Source of the DNA: Paralichthys olivaceus
Lineage: Eukaryota > Chordata > Actinopteri > Pleuronectiformes > Paralichthyidae
Reading direction: 5' to 3'
Length of the DNA: 64,000 nucleotides
Assembly: GCF_024713975.1 (NCBI RefSeq)
Contig: NC_091110.1
Coordinates: 1,054,001 to 1,118,000, forward strand
A model generated the notes under the pieces. The model was not told where the DNA came from. It did no database searches and saw only the letters and a program-made list of their open reading frames with translations. The stretch's first letter is position 1, and each line of letters opens with the position of its first letter. Position numbers and translations under genes: made by a program. Shown here in pieces: positions 21,278 to 31,900 of this stretch.

Positions 21278-21736
21278 CTATACAGCACTGTGTGTCCTAG
21301 ATATCAGAGTCCCTTCATGGTCCTCCCAGGCAACACACGTCCTAGGTCTGTGGGCAATCCTTGTCACGTCAAGTTCAGGTTTATTGAAGTACCACTTGTT
21401 GAAAAGCTGGTCCACCTGCTCCTGTTTTGTTATCCCATGAAGTCTCTCCTCTTCTCCATCCTCCCACTCCTCTTTGGAGCTTCTGATGAAGGGTGGATGG
21501 GGATGAAGGATTATAGTGTCCTCCCTGATGTCCTCAAAGAACTGAACCACACATTTCCGGGCAAAGTCACGCGCATGCAGTACACAAGTTTCGTCAAAGA
21601 GCTTCTGCTCCATGTCGAGGTAATTGCTCCAGTAACGTGTCTGCAGGAAGCTGGCATTGTCATCAAAACAAGGCTTGATGAAACGTCCCAGTGATCCCAG
21701 TACAATCAGGAAGAGAAGGATAGACCAGCCAACTGC
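21278..21736 (-). CDS. calhm3: calhm3 exon 4 and stop
   Basis: 152 residues: the fourth transmembrane helix (AVGWSILLFLIVLGSLGRFI), the conserved RYWSNYLDMEQKLFDETC and HARDFARKC blocks, an acidic stretch, and ITKQEQVDQLFNKWYFNKPE, ending THSAV. Confidence 0.95.
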   Translation of the reverse strand, partial: AVGWSILLFLIVLGSLGRFIKPCFDDNASFLQTRYWSNYLDMEQKLFDETCVLHARDFARKCVVQFFEDIREDTIILHPHPPFIRSSKEEWEDGEEERLHGITKQEQVDQLFNKWYFNKPELDVTRIAHRPRTCVAWEDHEGTLISRTHSAV

Positions 21737-24700
21737 CTAAACAGTGTGAGAATATTTAGCTACAAAAGGGCCACAAAAGCCGTCAGTGGTGCAATGACTG
21801 TGACAAGCCCACAAAAGGCTGTCAGTCAGCTCTAATGGTTCCTGACACTCCCACATGTGTGCATGCAAACACCTTATAAAAGCCCAATCAGCTATGACAA
21901 TGGTTCTTTTACAAAGGACTCCATCACTGCAATCTCAGGCGCTAAATCTATGGCTTAGAATCGGATATGAAAGTAGAGCTGTCCACTTGTGATATGATCC
22001 CTCTGGGTAGATCATGATCACAAGTCTGAAAGGGCAGAAGACACTGAAACCCAAATTACTGTCAGTGCTGTCAGTGTGTTAATTAGGGCAATATTTTTTG
22101 CTGTAATCCTGACCCTGATCTGGTTCAGGGTTTATTTTTTCCCATACGAAATTCTTCATGAGGAAAAAAGTACAAAGATGTGTATGTAGCCTATTGTAAG
22201 TGGATGCATGCTGAGGGTATGACACCTTACTTGTGAATAGCAGCGAACATAACGAGACACTGCTTTGCGGAAAGAGCTGTTCCTGAAGATAACATCCTCC
22301 TTACAGGGGACTTTTGCCATGATTTTGATCACATCCTGTTCTGTATTGTTGGGCAAACCTGAGGACCCATTATAAAATATACAGACCAAATTAGTATCTG
22401 TGTACAGTATAGATTGTTGTTCTGACATTTATTTAACATGTGGGGATATACAGATACCTGAGAAGAGTGCAGGGTCTACACTCACACTGAAGGCACAGAT
22501 GAAGATCTTTCCATCAAGCAAAGTGACCAGGATCCACACCATTGGGGCCAGCAGGGCCCTCTGGATTATGGCTGAGAACAGGTACCTGCAGTAAAACATT
22601 CTACAATTGCAGTGAGGGAAATCTATGTGGGAAACACTGTAACATTATCAAAGGCATATGCCAGAAAATACTGTACAATCACAAATGCAATTATTTTAGT
22701 CAGTGTGACTGCTGCTGTGGTCTGTGTTTTCAAGGTTTGTGTAGTGCACTCAGCAACTGCTGAATCAACTCAATTCACAGAAAGCTAGCATCACCAGTTC
22801 ACATTATTTTGATTATTCAGATATGTAATTGGCCCAGAACTCAAGGTTTTAGCTGTTAAAAGCACAATTATATTTTATGTAGTCATTATACATTTATTAA
22901 AATCAATCAATCAATCAAATTTTATTTGTATAGCGCCTATTCACAAATTGAATTTGTCTCATAAGGTCAACAAGGTGCGGCATCCTCTACCCTTAATAGT
23001 TAGGATTATATCTCAGGACATACAGCCTGCAGCAGATGTTAGTCAATAGAGAAAATGGTTTTATTCCACCCCTCCTTAAAAAATCAGGACTACAAGGCAG
23101 GTGAGACAGCACAACCAGAGGTTTGCCTGGATTAACTCAGCATGGAGACAGTGAGTTGGAAGCTAGTAGGCCAGACTGTGTACTGCTTGAACTGGATTGC
23201 TCAATCCTGGAAACACAGAGGCGGCGGGGCGTGCATATACAGTATGCACGTGCCTGGCACACATCTATGAACATTGCTGAGAAATTGCGGACTGTTTCAT
23301 CTGTCAAGAGGATTTACAGTCTACATCCATCCAGAAGCTTATGCTAAGCTAAGACTGACTAACCTCCATGATGTCACAAAGGAACTGCCATGTTCTCATC
23401 GAGGTCTGTATTTGATCAGTATTTATATATCGCTTTTTTTCTTTTCTTTTTGTCTTAATGACCACTCAAAGCACTTTACATTTCAGTTTATTGTCATTCA
23501 CCCATTCACACACACATTCATACAGTGCATCTATGGATAGCACTTTTTCTATAAGGAGCCAACTAAAGGAGACAGTAAGCTACCAGATAATGTTTATTGC
23601 AACATAGCGAATGCTTACAGAGCATCGCCCTCTCCCCATCTCAGCCAGTCTGACCACATCACTCTGTTCCTGACCCCGGCATACAAACCCCTCATCACCA
23701 GCATAAAGCCCACAATATGGACTGTCAGAGTATGGCCATGGGGAGCCATGTCGGGACTATAGGACTGGTTGATCTCTCAGACTGGTATGGCTGGGGCAGC
23801 TGTGGGCAGCTGTGGCTGAGGGGTAGAGTGGTTATCTTCCAACCAGAAAGTCAGCTGTTCAATTCTCAGTCTTCCCCATCTGCATGCCAAAGTTTCCTTG
23901 GGCAAGAACTGAACCGCTAAATGGCCGCTCATAGATGTTGAATGCACTAATTGTAAGTCCCTTTGGATAAAAGTGTCCGCCAAATGAGATGTAATGTATT
24001 GTACCTTAAGCCCACTCACAACAACTACATGGAATTAAACACCTATGCCCCCACCTTTGTTGACTACATCAACTTCATAAACAATGTTACTTTCTTACTA
24101 CTTATTTGCACATACTCCAACCATATACCACGGATGAACAAAGATGTTCAGAATCTGTGATGGCTTATAAAATATTTAGGTCCAATGTAAGCAATGGCAT
24201 AGAGAAGCAAAGTGCTGCTACAAAATACAGACAGAGGAGGATTTCGACAGCTCGGACTCCAGGGCAGGGCATAAAAGCAAACACCTGTCTAACAAAACTT
24301 GCTGTCACACTCCTGAACACAAAGCACCCCCCTGTCACAATCAAATAAATAACATTTACAACATTGATGACAGTACAGTGTCTAACATTAATAGATATAT
24401 CAAAAATTTAAAGGGCTATCTCTAGTAGAAAAAAAGGTAAGGAAAGTAGGAAGCTGATCTTTCAGAAGTAAATGTATATTGAAATTTCCACTCAATTTGG
24501 TCTACTAATAATTTGAAACACAAATCTTCTGACTGTGTAATATTGTAATATTTGTAGTTGTGTAGGAATGTTTTTTTACAATTTTTTTTAGTTTAGCAGG
24601 CTGTGCTATAAGGTCATAATAAATATTTGTTTGTGCCTTAAAAGACTGGATTTAATGTAAATATTATTCATATGGTAAAATGTGAAATATGGCCAGAGCA

Positions 24701-25151
24701 GCAGTGGGTTCTTTAACTGCATCTTATGACTGAGAATAGACTGAGGGAGAAAATGTACTGTACATGGCTTTCACCTGATATTGTTGAGCTTTGCTTAGTA
24801 TCAATGATATTGCTGCAATTAACTGAACTTACATTAATTGGTAATAATTAAACTTTTGACTCACTTTACCACAGCAGGATTTTTAGATCTGTTCCCAATG
24901 GGTCGCATCCACTCTTCCGTCATGATGCCTGCATGTTTGTTGACCAGGACCCCAAGAAAAAACAGTATGATGGGTGGGATGATCATCACTCCCAGAGAGT
25001 AGATTTTGTTGTACTGAGGAAGGCATGGGCAATTGAAGTCAAAGCTGGTGTAGATCTTGACGCTGACCAAGGCCAGGAGGATACAGATCCCATTGGAGAT
25101 TGACTCAGAGTTGGACTGGAAGTACTGCAAGACTAACTTCAGACGCTCCAT
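21278..25151 (-). CDS. calhm3: Calcium homeostasis modulator 3 (complete, four exons)
   Basis: Four-pass plasma-membrane protein. In mammals CALHM3 joins CALHM1 to form the large-pore, voltage-gated ATP-release channel of taste cells. The coding exons are 24865-25151, 22458-22585, 22231-22358 and 21278-21736, all GT-AG and in phase, giving 1002 nt or 333 residues plus stop (human about 344). Visible landmarks are an N-terminal helix MERLKLVLQYFQSNSES, the conserved FDFNCPCLPQYN, TM helices around IPPIILFFLGVLV and LLAPMVWILVTLLDGK, an NNTE glycosylation sequon, VPCKED, KAVSRYVRCYSQ, RYWSNYLDMEQKLFDETC and a polar C-terminal tail. KVPCKED and KAVSRY point to CALHM3 rather than CALHM1 or 2. Start is the first ATG. 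No lesion seen. Confidence 0.95.
22231..22358 (-). CDS. calhm3: calhm3 exon 3
   Basis: GLPNNTEQDVIKIMAKVPCK to VSRYVRCYSQ, with an N-linked sequon in the extracellular loop. The donor is GTAAGG. 128 nt, ending in phase 0. Confidence 0.93.
22458..22585 (-). CDS. calhm3: calhm3 exon 2
   Basis: Joins with a split Lys codon to KYLFSAIIQRALLAPMVWIL, then VTLLDGKIFICAFSVSVD: the third transmembrane helix and following cysteine. The donor is GTATCT. 128 nt. Confidence 0.93.
22903..23045 (-). repeat. SINE/LINE tail repeat, (ATTG)n-ended, inverted
   Basis: (AATC)n followed by AAATTTTATTTGTATAGCGCC, then AATTTGTCTCATAAGGTCAACAAGGTG. Its reverse complement matches 32250-32335. The ATTGATTG end suggests the 3' end of a retroposon. 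It lies just upstream of calhm3 exon 2, in intron 1. Confidence 0.65.
23410..23560 (+). repeat. TATATAGCGC-type dispersed repeat
   Basis: TTTATATATCGCTTTTTTTC, then GACCACTCAAAGCACTTTACA, TTCACCCATTCACACACACA and CATACAGTGCATCTATGG: the motif order of a common teleost repeat. In calhm3 intron 1. Confidence 0.6.
23793..24000 (+). repeat. tRNA-derived SINE with L2-like tail
   Basis: Head with an A-box-like TGGCTGAGGGGTAGAGTGG and a B-box-like GTTCAATTCTC; body CTTCCCCATCTGCATGCC and TTTCCTTGGGCAAGA; tail TGTAAGTCCCTTTGGATAAA then GTCCGCCAAATGAGATGTAA. The tail matches the 3' end of the L2 element near 58926. Inside calhm3 intron 1, antisense to the gene. Confidence 0.75.
24010..24860. other. 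calhm3 intron 1, 5' part
   Basis: Non-coding, no recognised element. Confidence 0.45.
24865..25151 (-). CDS. calhm3: calhm3 exon 1
   Basis: 95 codons plus two bases. It includes the first two transmembrane helices and the paired cysteines of FNCPC. The donor is GTGAGT. A TTTTTCAACAG just upstream of the ATG could be an acceptor for a 5' UTR exon, or the adjacent TATATTTAAG could be a TATA-like element. Confidence 0.93.
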
Positions 25152-25159
25152 AGCTTAAA

Positions 25160-27220
25160 TATACTGTTGAAAAAGATTGCAGAGAAAGATGTTGGAGTTT
25201 CTAATTCAATTCACAATTAAAACATAATTTGTATGACTTTTCTGCAGCTAATATTTTTTTAGCTCCTGTAAAATATGACAATAAGGTACTTAAAATTGTA
25301 AAACTTCAATCCTACCTCAGAATGTGATCCGAATTTTTTTAAGAAAAGTCTTGAATCCACAAGTTTACAAATTAAGTAGCTTTTATGTGAAGATACCAGC
25401 TATAGAGTGAATCCTGTAGTGACTAGTCAGTTGCAGAATGCATGAATACACCTTTGTGGCCACACCTTAAGGAGGAGCCACAGCAATTACCAGGAAGACT
25501 ATCATCTTATTCTATTGACTAACTGACTGGGCCCCAAAATAAACTTCAAAGTATATGGGACAGCATGCACACACCACCACCCTCTGCATGTAATGACAAT
25601 ATAAATGTGTGGAGGTGGCTTTGTCAGGGCACCTCATGCTGAACTAGGGAGAGTGGATTGGCACATCTGAGTCAAATTTGCCAGGTACTCTACCTGGATT
25701 AAAATGCAGCAGAAAAAGCTGCAAACACATGAGACAGAACAGATAGAAAGACACATGAGCTGCCACGACACCAGCGTAAATTGCAGGACAATTTATGTTT
25801 ACATTTGTAACATGTTTCTCAGTAAATGTTGGCAGAAAAAGACAGTTATCAAATAATACATATAATAATAAAAGAAATGAATGAACTTGCATACCTCACC
25901 TGCATGAAAGTACTTCTATTACAGCATTGTTAACCACAAGCAAGATACTGTGTTTTGAGTTTGGCCTAAACAACTGGATCCCTAGAGCTTGTTTGTCTTA
26001 TACAGATACAGAGAAAAGACTTGTCATCTTAATCATTTGGCATTAAAATCAAAATCGCCAAAACCTTAGGAAGGGTGCAGTGATTTAACACCATTGACAA
26101 TGTTTAACAAAGCTTATTAAACAACACTATCAGGAAGAAAAATACACTTGTATGATTAACATCAGTTTCAATCTCAACGACTAGTTTCACAAGCTGGGAG
26201 CCCTCAGGATTCAGCTTTATTTATTTTCTGCAGGAATGTGGTCAGATTGTCAAGGTATGGTTGGTATTACTGTTGCCGTAGCTGTTAAAAGCAAAACACT
26301 GTCTAGTTTGCAGATCAGTTTAAAAGCATAATTCTACTTCTGACACAAAAAATATATTGGCAATTTTGGCACGGTGCCAGAGGACTTAAATTACCTCCAA
26401 GTCATGTTTCAGATTGTCAGGAGAGCAGTTTTAAAGTGTCGGCACAGAGGTACCGTAGACAACGACGAGGGTGCAAGACCTAAAACATCTCTTTTCACAG
26501 TCATTTAGACACACAATGAGGCTACATTTTGCAGCAGGCTTAGCATTGCTCAGCTCGATGAAGGATTGGAATATTGTGTGTTGTGTTGTTTTTGTCAAGT
26601 CTGGCTTCAGTTTCTAAACCTACCACATTTAAATGAGATCTTTTGGAAACTGGCTCTGGAATAGCAACACCTGAGACACCAACAGCTATAACTAAAGAAG
26701 TTGGTTTATAAACTAGCCCACAAGTTTTAACTGTTGAAATTGGTTTGTTCATTTTTGTATTTGGAAAATCAAATGTATCTTTACATAAAGACCACTCTGA
26801 TATATGTGAATGCTGTCAGTAGTTTAGTAGTAGCAGTAGTTCAAGTCACAAGGCAGTTGTAAAGAGTATATAGTTGTGTCAGCCAATAATATTCTTTGAG
26901 CACCTAATTGGATATGGGGCCTTGCTGGTGGTGCCCATAATTACGATAACAAGTTCATGTTTCACAAAGAGCCATGTCTCTGACCATGATTTTAGGAGCT
27001 GATGTTAGGCTTAATCTCTTTTCAGAGGAATCTGTGTCTTTCTTCATCTGCATAGATTTGTAAATCTGCAAAATTTAATTTCTCCCCGAGCACTCTATCT
27101 TGGGATTTAAATCCTTTTTTTTGGTTAATAATCTCTTCAACTATTGTTTCAAAAATACTCTCCTAAATGACAAGTAGAAAAGCAGTTGACACATTTATCA
27201 ATAATTATGTGTGCAAGCAC
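25160..27220. other. Intergenic between ska1 and calhm3
   Basis: Upstream of calhm3. A minus frame at 25644-25892 has hydrophobic stretches (FLLLLYVLFDNCLFL) but no family match or splice support. Otherwise nothing seen. Confidence 0.4.
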
Positions 27221-27225
27221 CACTA

Positions 27226-27436
27226 GGCTGGATTTTCAAAATAACAATCCTGGATGGTAATAAGGCCTGACCAGGAAGCCTGAAGGAAGCTGGATTTTCA
27301 AAATAAGAGTCCTGGGTGGTAATAATATCTTACCAGGAAGCCTGATGGGGGCCTGATTTATAAACTAAAAGCACCCAACTTGTAAAATTCCCCTGATAGT
27401 TACAGGATGTTACCAGGAAACCTGAAAGGAGGCTGG
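27226..27436. repeat. Imperfect tandem repeat, about 65-bp unit, three copies
   Basis: GCTGGATTTTCAAAATAA..., with CCTGG.TGGTAATAA and ACCAGGAAGCCTGA, occurs twice closely and a third time in diverged form (AGTTACAGGATGTTACCAGG). Non-coding. Confidence 0.6.
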
Positions 27437-27686
27437 CACAGTTTCTTTCTCTCTCACACTGAAACACCCTCTCTATGTCTCTCTCTCTCACCAACCTGGA
27501 TCATGTTATTATTATGCACCTTTTATAAATTTCTGTTTCAAGTCAGCATCAAGCACTAGGCACACATTCAAAATTTCGTGAGAGAAAATCTAATCTAATC
27601 TCCACAGCAGCTTTCCTGCTCACTGCCTCGAATTTCTTCTGGAAAATGTATGCATTTTGCTGCATTCATGGTTAAAGTGTGTCCTA

Positions 27687-28040
27687 TTAAAGGTTCAGTG
27701 TGTAAGATTTAGGTGATCTGTTGGCCCAAATTGAATATAAAATAACTCTCATGATGTTTTCACTAGTGTGTTTCATTAAAATTGTAAAAAAATTGGTTTT
27801 CTTTACCCAAGAACAGGTCCTTTACACTTAAATACTTTATATTTACATCAAGGGGTTCTCTCTATGGAGGCCGCCATGTAGTAGTCCAGACTGGACAAAC
27901 TTAACACCTTTTGAGTTTTAATGACAACTGAAGTTCACCACAGGTTCTCTTACATGTTTGGAAAGGGAGGGTGAGGTGAGGGGTATTCAGCTGCAATTTC
28001 ACTACTAGATGTCACTAAATTCTACACACTGTACCTTTAA
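27687..28040. mobile_element. piggyBac-type MITE, complete
   Basis: Flanked by TTAA on both sides. The termini AGGTTCAGTGTGTAAGATTTAG (left) and CTAAATTCTACACACTGTACCT (right) are inverted. TTAA duplication with AGG..CCT ends is the piggyBac signature. It includes an internal GGCCGCCATG and GGGAGGGTGAGGTGAGGGGTA shared with four other copies in the window. No transposase frame. Confidence 0.75.
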
Positions 28041-28464
28041 ACAAGATGGATACAATGCAAATTTCCAAAACACACAGAGCTAATCTAAACAGAACCTTAA
28101 AACAATCTTGTATCTGTGTAATACCATAAAAGTAATGCTATTCTAAAAGATTAACATAATAGCATTATGTTATATGTCAATAACAACATTGAATGATGAT
28201 TGATAAGTAAGAAGAAATGGTTACAGTAATGCCAAATAAAGTTTGCTAAATCTTGGCCACTCCAAGTTTGTTAATTTATGAAGTTCAAAGAAGTAAATAC
28301 ACCTATCGAAGCAGACATTTCAAATGTTAATACACTAAAGAAGAAAAATAATCTGTAACTGAGTATGCATGTATGCAATTTTCAAGGTTAATAGCAAGGG
28401 ATGTTTTTTAGATTTAGATTGGCCTAAAAACACAATTCACTGAATGATACAAATCTTTTTTTTT

Positions 28465-28474
28465 TTTATTTATT
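28465..28474 (-). terminator. Possible poly(A) signal for ska1
   Basis: Overlapping AATAAA hexamers on the minus strand about 290 nt past the ska1 stop. Confidence 0.35.
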
Positions 28475-28763
28475 TTCTACACCATAAAATACAGACATAC
28501 ATGTTCTATACATGTTCTACAGACATGCATGTTGTATTACAAATGAATGTCCTTGGAACAATGCTTTGTAATAGAATATGAGGGGATTGAGCTCAAGTAA
28601 ACACCATGTGACAGTGTACACACTGCATAAAGCAGTCTTCCTAATATCAGGAAAATCTTTTGATTACAGTGACTACAAATAACCAGGTAATAACCACACT
28701 TACAATCACTGTTGGTTTGAAAAGAAGATCATAACTGAAAGCATAATGTGACTGAGCCTTCAT

Positions 28764-28912
28764 TCATAATAAAATATAGCGAGTGAGGCCTCCCCCTCGC
28801 AGCTCCCGCAGACGCTGGCAGTGTCGAAGCATGTTCAAAATCCCTTGAAATCGTTTGTCCACCTTCATTGATGTAAATTCCCGAATGTCATCCTCCACCA
28901 CAAAGTACTGAC
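28764..28912 (-). CDS. ska1: ska1 coding exon 6 and stop
   Basis: [20 protein letters not shown], then [20 protein letters not shown] and YILL before [11 protein letters not shown] is the conserved C-terminal signature. 49 residues. Confidence 0.95.
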
Positions 28913-31900
28913 CTGCAAGATATTCCAACACAACTGTGAGACCAGTTTTGTGTCATATACAAAAAAATTTAACCTCTGTATCAGGTCCTTCCTTAACAAC
29001 TTTTTTTTTATGTCAATGTTTCAGATTTAAAAGATTCTCAGATCATCAGTTGGACAATGCAAATATCCCATTTCAAAAAGACCATGAATATGAGTGGATG
29101 TATTAGAGAAAAAGCAGATACAGTATATGATTTCATATTTGGATGACATTATATATATCTCAGAGACTTGTCTAAACAAGTATAAACCATAAATAATGAC
29201 TTTTTATTTAGTGTTTGCTATATTTTGGTGTGCCTTAAAAATATATTTTGTGTCACAGCACAGTTTCCTTATGTTGCAGTGTGGAATGTTGCCTCCTGCT
29301 GAGGATGATGGATGGATGAATGAATGAATGAATGAATGAATACAGTGGGTACGGAAAGTATTCAGACCCCTTTAAATTTGTCACTCTTTGTTTCATTGCA
29401 GCCATTTGCTAAAATCCAAAAAGTTCATTTTATTTCTCATTAATGTACACTCAGCATCCCATCTTGACAGATGTAGAACTTTGCAAATTTATTAAAAAAG
29501 AAAAACTGAAATATCACATGGTCATAAGTATTCAGACCCTTTGCTCAGTATTGAGTAGAAGCACCCTTTTGAGCTAGTACAGCCATGAGTCTTCTTGGGA
29601 ATGATGCAACAAGTTTTTCACACCTGGATTTGGGGATCCTCTGCCATTCTTCCTTGCAGATCCTCTCCAGTTCCGTCAGGTTGGATGGTGAACGTTGGTG
29701 AACAGCCATTTTCAGGTCTCTCCAGAGATGCTCAACTGGGTTTAGGTCAGGGCTGTGGCTGGGCCAGTCAAGAGTGGTCACAGAGTTGTTCCGAAGCCAC
29801 TCCTTTGTTATTTTAGCTGTGTGCTTAGGGTCATTGTCTTGTTGGAAGGTGAACCTTCGGCCCAGTCTGAGGACCTGAGCACTCTGGAAGAGGTTTTCTT
29901 CCAGGATATCTCTGTACTTGGCCGTATTCATCTTTCCTTTAATTGCAACCAGTCGTCCTGTCCCTGTAGCTGAAAAACACCCCCATAGCATGATGCTGCC
30001 ACCACCATGTTTCACTGTTGGGATTGTATTTGGCAGGTGATGAGCAGTGCCTGGTTTTCTCCACACAGACCGCTTAGAATTAACGCCAAAAGTTCAATCT
30101 TCGTCTCATCAGACCAGAGAATCTTATTTCTCATAGTCTGGGAGTCCTTCGTGTGTTTTTTGGCAAACTCTATGCAGGCTTTCTTCCACTGAGGAGAGGC
30201 TTCCGTCAGGCCACTCTGCCATAAAGCCCAGACTGGTGGAGGGCTGCAGTGATAGTTGACTTTGTGGAACTTTCTCCCATCTCCCTACTGCATCTCTGGA
30301 GCTCAGCCACAGTGATCTTTGGGTTCTTCTTTACCTCTCTCACCAAGGCTCTTCTCCCACGATTGCTCAGTTTGGCTGGACGGCCAGGTCTAGGAAGAGT
30401 TCTGGTCGTCCCTAACTTCTTCCATTTAAGGATTATGGAGGCCACTGTGCTCTTAGGAACCTTGAGTGCTGCAGAAATTCTTTTGTAACCTTGGCCAGAT
30501 CTGTGCCTTGCCACAATTCTGTCTCTGAGCTCCTTGGGCAGTTCCTTCATCCTCATGATTTTCATTTGCTCTGACATGCACTGTGAGCTGTAAGGTCTTA
30601 TATAGACAGGTGTGTGCCTTTCCTAATCAAGTCCAATCAGTTTAATTAAACACATTTGGACTCCAATGAAGGAGTAGAACCATCTCAAGGAGGATCAGAA
30701 GAAATGGACAGCATGTGAGTTAAATATGAGTGTCACAGTAAAGGGTCTGAATACTTATGACCATGTGATATTTCAGTTATTCTTTTTTAATAAATTTGCA
30801 AAAATTTCTACATTTGTCATACTGTCAAGATGGGGTGCTGAGTGTACATTAATGAGAAATAAAATGAACTTTTTAGATTTTTGCAAATGGCTGCAATGAA
30901 ACAAAGAGTGAAAAATTTAAAGGGGTCTGAATACTTTCCGTACCCACTGTAAATGAATGAATAAATGAATGAATTAATACATGAATGAATGAATAAATGA
31001 ATGAATGAATAAATGAATGAATGAATGAATGAATGAATGGTTTACCCTATGGGGGATTACATTCACAATTATATTGATTCCCAATATAAACAATTGAGGT
31101 AATAACTATATTGCAATAAGATAGCAATTTCACATGGGTATTCATTCATGTCTGAACTCAATACTGCAAACAGATGTCCAAATGAATTGCCAAAATCCAT
31201 TATTCACAAACAGTGACAACTAAAGTTAGTGTACCTTTTGTAGCTTTCGTGTCCTGGTCCTTGAAGCGTTGGTGAAGTTTGCGTGCATGATTACTCAGAG
31301 TTTTCACTGACTGATGGAGGACCTTGTACTTGGCTGTTACAGCTTTGTTAATGCTCTGCACCACAGCATTAATATGATCATATGAAACACGTCCTTTCAT
31401 GTACCTGAGAGGGACGGACACACAAGAACAGAAACAATTGCATTTAACATCCACATGTAGATCTGGAAAAAGTCAAAACGAATGTATGCTTGATCAAATA
31501 CTAACAACTACAGTGCTAATCTAGAAATATGTCTGTGTTTATTAGACAGCTGAAGTCATAACAATTAAGAAAACACAGAATTAAAAACAACATGCAAAGT
31601 TGAGTCTTACACAGTTCTCTTCTATAAGAGCAGTCATCCACCAAAAAAACCCACCCCACTGTGTTTATATTTTGTGATAATGGCCTGCACAAAATTTGAG
31701 AAAAATAAAAAAAAATTGCACCCGAGTCAAAAATGTTGATTGTGCATAGCATCCCTATGTATGATACTCAACATTGTCATCCTTCTGAAAAATAAATTAG
31801 GAAGTAGTAAATCAGAGGAAGTAAGCATCATGGTACAACAAAAAAATAAAACTTCAATCTCAGAAAAATTTAACTACATGTATGCAACTACCATGTACTA

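Noticed and set aside
21120..21694. Plus frames of 106 and 134 codons
   Set aside because: They are the antisense of calhm3 exon 4, which matches a known family.
23793..23880. Possible functional tRNA gene
   Set aside because: A- and B-box-like motifs are present, but the cloverleaf is not complete and the sequence continues into a SINE body and tail.
25644..25892. Hydrophobic 82-codon minus frame upstream of calhm3
   Set aside because: AT-rich DNA readily yields Leu/Phe-rich frames; no splice sites or known family, and it is not a calhm exon.
29343..30949. Active Tc1 transposon
   Set aside because: An in-frame stop, a short deletion and a shortened T run break the transposase.
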